Below are positions 21,836 through 26,008 of a DNA stretch of 26,008 bases, in pieces. Within the stretch, counting starts at the first letter, position 1. Every line of letters starts with the position of its first letter. The DNA is taken from assembly GCA_017537045.1 (NCBI GenBank), contig JAFYLN010000053.1:1-26008 (forward strand), written 5' to 3'. A program made the translations under genes and the position numbers. The notes under the pieces were generated by a model. That model was not told the DNA's origin. It searched no databases and saw only the letters and a list, made by a program, of their open reading frames with translations. This DNA comes from Oscillospiraceae bacterium (GTDB lineage: Bacteria; Bacillota_A; Clostridia; Oscillospirales; Oscillospiraceae).

Positions 21836-23722
21836 ATGGAATTTGTTTCCAACAACCAAAGATTGCAAAATGCGCTTCAATTGCTGCGCGCCCATGCGCC
21901 GCTGTATGGTAAGTTTTCTGAGTTTTCTATCATCTGGCTTCCCGGTGATGCCAACAGCATCCGCTGGGTGCGGGAGGATAAGTGTCTGACCCTCCGGGCT
22001 GATTCCATCAGCGATGCCCTGTGCCTTTTGGGCAGAGCCTTGACCATGCCGGAGGTAAAGGAGGAATCTCTGACACCCCGCTTCGCCCGGCTGGCAGCGA
22101 TGATCGATCTTTCCCGCAACAGTGTCTATACGCTGAAAACTATGAAGCGGTTTCTGTGCCAACTGGCATTGATGGGCTTCAACACCGCCTACCTCTATAT
22201 GGAGGATACCTACGAGCTGCCGGGGTACCCTTACTTCGGTTACCGTCGAGGACGGTATAGCGTTGCGGAGCAGAAAGAACTGGACGATTTTGCCGATGCC
22301 TTGGGCATTGAACTGGTGCCCTGTATCCAGACACTGGCACACCTGCGCACGGCCATCCGCTGGAAGTACATGGAACCTATGCGCGATACAGTGGACAACC
22401 TGATGGTCGGACAGGACGGCACCAACGCTCTGGTGGAAGCCATGATCGCCCACTTCAGTAAAACCTTCCGCAGCCGCCGCATTCACCTGGGCATGGATGA
22501 GGCCGTTAGCTTAGGCACCGGTCGGTACCTGCGCCATCAGGGTTACCGCTCTCACCGGGAAATCATTATGGAGCACCTGCAAACCACCTGCAGCCTGTGC
22601 AAGAAATATGGTCTGGAACCGATGATCTGGGATGATATGCTTTTCAGGGATCATACACCGCTGATGAATTACTACTGCGACAGCGATCCCATTACGCCGG
22701 AGCTGAAGGCTCAGTTTCCGGATAATTTGTCATTCGTGTACTGGGATTATTACCACGATACCCGGAAGGAATATGAGCGGCAGCTGGCACGCAGAGGCTG
22801 TGTGAAGACCCTCTTTGCAGGCGGTATGTGGAAGTGGGGCGGCTGGGTTCCCAACTTCACAAAGAGCTTCCATGACAGCATTTGTGCCGTGGATGCCTGC
22901 TGTGCCTACGGTGTGCAGGAGATCATCGTGACGCTGTGGGGCGATGACGGCGATGAAACGCCTTTGTTTTCCGTGCTGCCGGGTCTGGCACTCTTTGGGC
23001 TGCTGCGATTTGGATATGCCGCGCCCGGTCAGACCGATGCAATGTGCCGCCTTCTGTCAGATACTCCCCTTGCCGTTTATGAAGCGATGGAGCACTTAGA
23101 CCTGATTCCGGATCTTCCGGAAAAGAATCTGGAAGCCCTGATTCCCCATAAGCTGCTGCTCTACGGAGATATAGCCAGCGAGTTGTTCATGGGATCAATT
23201 ACCGACGATCCCCAACGGCTTGCCCGGTATTATCGGGAGCTTTCCGATCAATATGCCGCCATGTGGAAGCATATCCAGGACGACCATCTGCAGAATATTC
23301 TGAAAATGTACCAGCATCTATCCTGTGCCCTGAGCGCCCGCTGCGATGCGGCTGTGGCGCTGCACGAAGGATACAGAAAGAAAGATTCGTCCGCTATAGA
23401 TGATGCTGTATATAAACTGATGACCTTTGCCGGGCATGTGAAACAGCTCCACTGCGCAGCTGTGCTGGTCTGGTCCCGGGAATGCAAGGGTCAGGGCATG
23501 GAGATTATTGACCTGCGGCTGGGCGGCGTACAAGCCCGGTGTCAGGCACTGGCTCAGCGGTTGAAGCTTTATCAGGAAGGCGTTCTCGACACGCTGACAG
23601 AATTGGACGAACCGGAGCTTCCTTATCAGGGCATCCAGTCCGAAGACGGCCATACCCCCGGACGGGAATCCTATGGTGAAATTGTTACTGCAAACACGTT
23701 GTGCCATCAGTTCAGCATTTGA
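21836..23722 (+). CDS. GH20 beta-N-acetylhexosaminidase, cytoplasmic
   Basis: A 628-residue exo-hexosaminidase expected to remove terminal beta-linked GlcNAc or GalNAc by substrate-assisted catalysis. The catalytic pair is Asp221-Glu222 in HLGMDEA. The barrel starts near residue 82 (PRFARLAAMIDLSRN), and FNTAYLYMEDTYELPG (115-130) is typical of GH20. Length and HLGMDEA resemble the pneumococcal GH20C type, from memory. There is no signal peptide, so it should work inside the cell on imported oligosaccharides. The ATG at 21836 has AAAGGA 8 bases upstream; a GTG seven codons earlier (21815) has no such site. It is divergent from the transporter operon and 35 bases ahead of the AraC gene, with which it is probably cotranscribed. 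Confidence 0.92.
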   Translation: MEFVSNNQRLQNALQLLRAHAPLYGKFSEFSIIWLPGDANSIRWVREDKCLTLRADSISDALCLLGRALTMPEVKEESLTPRFARLAAMIDLSRNSVYTLKTMKRFLCQLALMGFNTAYLYMEDTYELPGYPYFGYRRGRYSVAEQKELDDFADALGIELVPCIQTLAHLRTAIRWKYMEPMRDTVDNLMVGQDGTNALVEAMIAHFSKTFRSRRIHLGMDEAVSLGTGRYLRHQGYRSHREIIMEHLQTTCSLCKKYGLEPMIWDDMLFRDHTPLMNYYCDSDPITPELKAQFPDNLSFVYWDYYHDTRKEYERQLARRGCVKTLFAGGMWKWGGWVPNFTKSFHDSICAVDACCAYGVQEIIVTLWGDDGDETPLFSVLPGLALFGLLRFGYAAPGQTDAMCRLLSDTPLAVYEAMEHLDLIPDLPEKNLEALIPHKLLLYGDIASELFMGSITDDPQRLARYYRELSDQYAAMWKHIQDDHLQNILKMYQHLSCALSARCDAAVALHEGYRKKDSSAIDDAVYKLMTFAGHVKQLHCAAVLVWSRECKGQGMEIIDLRLGGVQARCQALAQRLKLYQEGVLDTLTELDEPELPYQGIQSEDGHTPGRESYGEIVTANTLCHQFSI

Positions 23723-23757
23723 GTAAAACATACTGATCGTGTAAAGGATGTACTGTT

Positions 23758-24597
23758 ATGAGCCATATCCATTATGCCTTCAACATGGTGAAGGAAAAAC
23801 AGTCTCAGGAGCAGATGAAGCTTCGCAATGTCGCCTCTGCAAAATATGGTGGTGACTGGCATTCTATCCCTCATGCGCACAGCTATACAGAGCTGTTCTA
23901 CATCACCGGCGGCGATGGACAGTTCCTGATTGACGATGAAAGGTTCCCTGTCCGGGCGCATCAGATGGTGATTGTAAATCCCAATATTATGCACACGGAG
24001 CTCAGCTATGAAGCGCACCCTCTAGAATATATTGTACTTGGTATTGAAGGATTGGAGGTCTCAATTCCGGGAACCAATGAAGGGCGTTACTGTATTTATA
24101 CGTTTTCCGCCGCAAACAAGGTGCTCAACTGTATGCAGGGTATTCTCCGGGAAATGCAGGATTGCGAATTGGAGCATCAGATGGTCTGCCGGGCATATAT
24201 GGATATCCTTGTGGTGCAGCTCATGCGCAACACCAGCACTTCTATGACTCAGGTGTCCGATAGTTCTCCTACCAATCGCCAGTGTGCAATGGTCCGGCGT
24301 TATATCGACAATCACTATAAGGAACAGCTGACATTGGATCTGCTCGCTGCGGAAGCAAAAGTAAATAAATATTACCTTGCACATGCCTACAAACAAGCCT
24401 ACGGCATTTCTCCAATCAATTACATGATTTCCCGCAGAATACAGTCAGGAAAACGCTTGCTTCTGGAGACGGATTTGTCTCTTTCTCAGATCTCAGGCAT
24501 TCTGGGTTTTTCCTCTGCCAGCTATTTTTCCCAGAGTTTCCGTAAAGCAGAGGGAATCAGCCCGGTGGAATACCGGAAGGCAAATGTACAGAAGTAA
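23758..24597 (+). CDS. AraC-family transcriptional regulator
   Basis: A 279-residue regulator. The N-terminal cupin-like sensor domain (about 30-120) contains HSIPHAHSYTELFYITGG and the LIDDERFPVRAHQMVIVNP strand region. Two helix-turn-helix units (about 178-276) have LDLLAAEAKVNKYYLAHAYK and the signature LSQISGILGFSSASYFSQSF. The ATG at 23758 has AAAGGA 10 bases upstream. It follows the GH20 gene directly and ends before a strong terminator. Probably an activator of the divergent transporter and GH20 promoters that responds to a sugar bound by the cupin domain. Target and effector are inferred from position only. Confidence 0.93.
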   Translation: MSHIHYAFNMVKEKQSQEQMKLRNVASAKYGGDWHSIPHAHSYTELFYITGGDGQFLIDDERFPVRAHQMVIVNPNIMHTELSYEAHPLEYIVLGIEGLEVSIPGTNEGRYCIYTFSAANKVLNCMQGILREMQDCELEHQMVCRAYMDILVVQLMRNTSTSMTQVSDSSPTNRQCAMVRRYIDNHYKEQLTLDLLAAEAKVNKYYLAHAYKQAYGISPINYMISRRIQSGKRLLLETDLSLSQISGILGFSSASYFSQSFRKAEGISPVEYRKANVQK

Positions 24598-24606
24598 CCC
24601 AATCAT

Positions 24607-24641
24607 AAAAACGCCCTCCACTTCAAGATGGAGGGCGTTTT
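24607..24641. terminator. Bidirectional terminator between AraC and ROK genes
   Basis: AAAACGCCCTCCA (24608-24620) pairs perfectly with TGGAGGGCGTTTT (24629-24641) around an 8-base loop. A-run and T-run ends make it work for both convergent genes. Confidence 0.95.
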
Positions 24642-24652
24642 CTACAACAATC

Positions 24653-25591
24653 TTATCGATCGATCACAATGCTTGCAGCGCCATAGATGCCTGCATCGTT
24701 ACCCAGTTCTGCCAGAGCGAACTTGATGCCGCGGATACCGGGCCATGCGTATTTTACAAAGTATGCCTGAACGCGGTCAATCAGGAACTGTCCTGCCTTG
24801 GAAACGCCGCCACCAATGATGAAGATTTCGGGATCAATAACAGCTGCAGTAGCTGCAAGGGAATATCCCAGATAGTCGCAGAATTTATCAAAGATCTGAT
24901 CTGCAACCTTGTCACCGGCTTTTGCTGCATCCACAACATCCTTCGCAGTCACAGTTTCAAGCTCACGCAGGCTTGTGGCCACATCACCTTCAGTCAATGC
25001 CTTTTTTGCCATACGTACCAGGCCGGTCGCAGAAGCAAACTGCTCCACACAGCCTACTGCGCCACAACCACATGCCTGTTCAATTTCATCATCCACATGA
25101 ATATGACCGACTTCGCCAGCAGCGCCTCTGGTGCCGGTGATAATCTGGCCATTGACGATAATTGCGCCACCAACGCCGGTTCCAATAGGAACAACGACCA
25201 CATTCTTATAGCCTTTTGCTCCGCCTCTCCACATTTCTCCGAGACCGGCAACATTGACGTCGTTACCGCCTTTGGAGGGGAAACCTGTCAGCTCCGTCAA
25301 TTCCTTTGCAACCGGTTTGTTCACCCAGTCAAGGTTTGCAGGACACACTGCAACACCATCATCCGTCACAGGGCCAGGCGTGCCAAAGCCAACACCTGTT
25401 ACGTCCTCTTTGTTAATACCCTTTTCTTCCATCTTTTCCGCAATGGCAGCCGCAATATCCGGAAGGATATGAGAAGATTCATCCTCCCTGCGAGTTGGAA
25501 TCTGCCATTTATCAAGAAGTTCACCCTCTGTGGTAAACAGGCCCAATTTTACAAAAGTTCCGCCGATGTCAACACCAAAGCAATATTTCAT
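24653..25591 (-). CDS. ROK-family sugar kinase (glucokinase-like)
   Basis: A 312-residue cytoplasmic kinase. The phosphate loop is DIGGT (8-12), the catalytic Asp is Asp111 in GGNDVNVA, and the second ATP motif is GTGVGG (137-142). Glu160 and His163 in GEVGHIH contact sugar and zinc, and the zinc Cys are 174, 176 and 181 in CGCGAVGC. By overall pattern it is closest to the glucokinase (GlcK) group of Firmicutes. ROK kinases acting on GlcNAc or ManNAc share these motifs, so a role with HexNAc released by the GH20 and GH112 enzymes is possible. The ATG at 25591 has GGAAGGTGAG upstream. It has its own consensus promoter and terminator, so it may be an independent housekeeping gene. Confidence 0.92.
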   Translation of the reverse strand: MKYCFGVDIGGTFVKLGLFTTEGELLDKWQIPTRREDESSHILPDIAAAIAEKMEEKGINKEDVTGVGFGTPGPVTDDGVAVCPANLDWVNKPVAKELTELTGFPSKGGNDVNVAGLGEMWRGGAKGYKNVVVVPIGTGVGGAIIVNGQIITGTRGAAGEVGHIHVDDEIEQACGCGAVGCVEQFASATGLVRMAKKALTEGDVATSLRELETVTAKDVVDAAKAGDKVADQIFDKFCDYLGYSLAATAAVIDPEIFIIGGGVSKAGQFLIDRVQAYFVKYAWPGIRGIKFALAELGNDAGIYGAASIVIDR

Positions 25592-25690
25592 AAATACTCA
25601 CCTTCCAGATTCGTTGAATTACTCCTGTCCGTCATGCCCGATGGGACGCGCAGTAGATCAGGAAACTTTGGTTTGTGAAGAACCACTTTC

Positions 25691-25719
25691 ATTGTAGCAA
25701 AGGCATTCATTGAAGTCAA
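25691..25719 (-). promoter_or_regulatory. Promoter of the ROK kinase gene
   Basis: On the minus strand TTGACT (25719-25714), a 17-base spacer and TACAAT (25696-25691) are followed by a leader of about 90 bases to the ATG at 25591. Strong, near-consensus boxes suggest constitutive expression. Confidence 0.8.
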
Positions 25720-26008
25720 AATATATTTTCCACAGCAACTCGAAATAAGTCCTCGACGCACAAAATGAACTGGTTTTATAGCGGGCATCAAGATTGGCAT
25801 TCGTCTTGCAGAAGAGGTTGCAACAGAGTAAGACAGCAGAAGAATGATTTTAAAAAAACTGGGCAGCTGTAGGTTTGTCAATGATGTGTTACACATTCGG
25901 GAAAGAAAAAAGAATATGTTTCGGTGACTTCCAGTTGAGTGGTCTCATGGGGAAGTTGTTATATTGACGTTGTCTAACAGCCAGCTGCTTTTCGAAATCA
26001 GCAAAGGA
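25720..26008. other. Right-edge intergenic stretch
   Basis: No gene with family features is seen on either strand. A small palindrome, TGTGT-T-ACACA, is at 25885-25895. The final bases, AGCAAAGGA, look like a ribosome binding site for a plus-strand gene that would start just beyond the window. A TTGACG about 50 bases before the end lacks a good -10. Confidence 0.4.

Noticed and set aside
25588..25896. A 102-codon minus-strand frame upstream of the ROK gene
   Set aside because: It contains the ROK promoter and leader, has no family features and no good ribosome site.

Overview
The window looks like a chromosomal segment of an anaerobic gut Firmicute, most likely a Clostridia/Oscillospiraceae-type organism. 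The reasons are AGGAGG-type ribosome binding sites, TTGACA/TATAAT promoters, BceAB- and LanFEG-type peptide-resistance systems, an oxygen-sensitive (anaerobic) sulfatase-maturating enzyme, and a host-glycan phosphorylase locus. No rRNA, tRNA, CRISPR array or transposase gene was seen. The taxonomic guess is inference.

Left part (1-13.1 kb): two antimicrobial-peptide sensing and export modules, back to back. On the minus strand a BceRS-type two-component system (7955-8629, 6963-7952), a small DUF6442-like membrane protein with an XRE repressor (6830-6276), and a long operon follow each other. The operon holds a BceA-type ATPase, a BceB-type permease, a lipoprotein, a small membrane protein, and a complete ABC-2 exporter (5875-200). 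The operon promoter at about 6150 has no good -35 but carries a 7-4-7 inverted repeat plus a half-site 21 bp away, as expected for a BceR-type activator. Its leader contains a 190-bp multi-hairpin repeat. On the plus strand from 8751 lies a second module of LanFEG/Cpr type: response regulator, ATPase with the diagnostic E-loop, two paralogous ABC-2 permeases, and a histidine kinase. Four CTTGAC direct repeats precede the ATPase gene.

Right part (13.2-25.6 kb): a host-glycan utilisation locus. Minus-strand operon: sugar-binding lipoprotein, two permeases (no ATPase gene), GH112 galacto-N-biose/lacto-N-biose phosphorylase, and a Cys-type sulfatase without signal peptide. Convergent to the sulfatase is the radical SAM anSME that would activate it. 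Divergent from the transporter are a signal-less GH20 hexosaminidase and an AraC regulator. A ROK sugar kinase with its own consensus promoter closes the set.

Taken together, the second half encodes import of an oligosaccharide followed by entirely cytoplasmic breakdown: desulfation, removal of terminal HexNAc, phosphorolysis of Gal-beta-1,3-HexNAc, and possibly sugar phosphorylation. An intracellular pathway for sulfated mucin-type or milk-type glycans is the most interesting hypothesis here. It is inference from co-location and from the missing signal peptides, not shown by the sequence alone.
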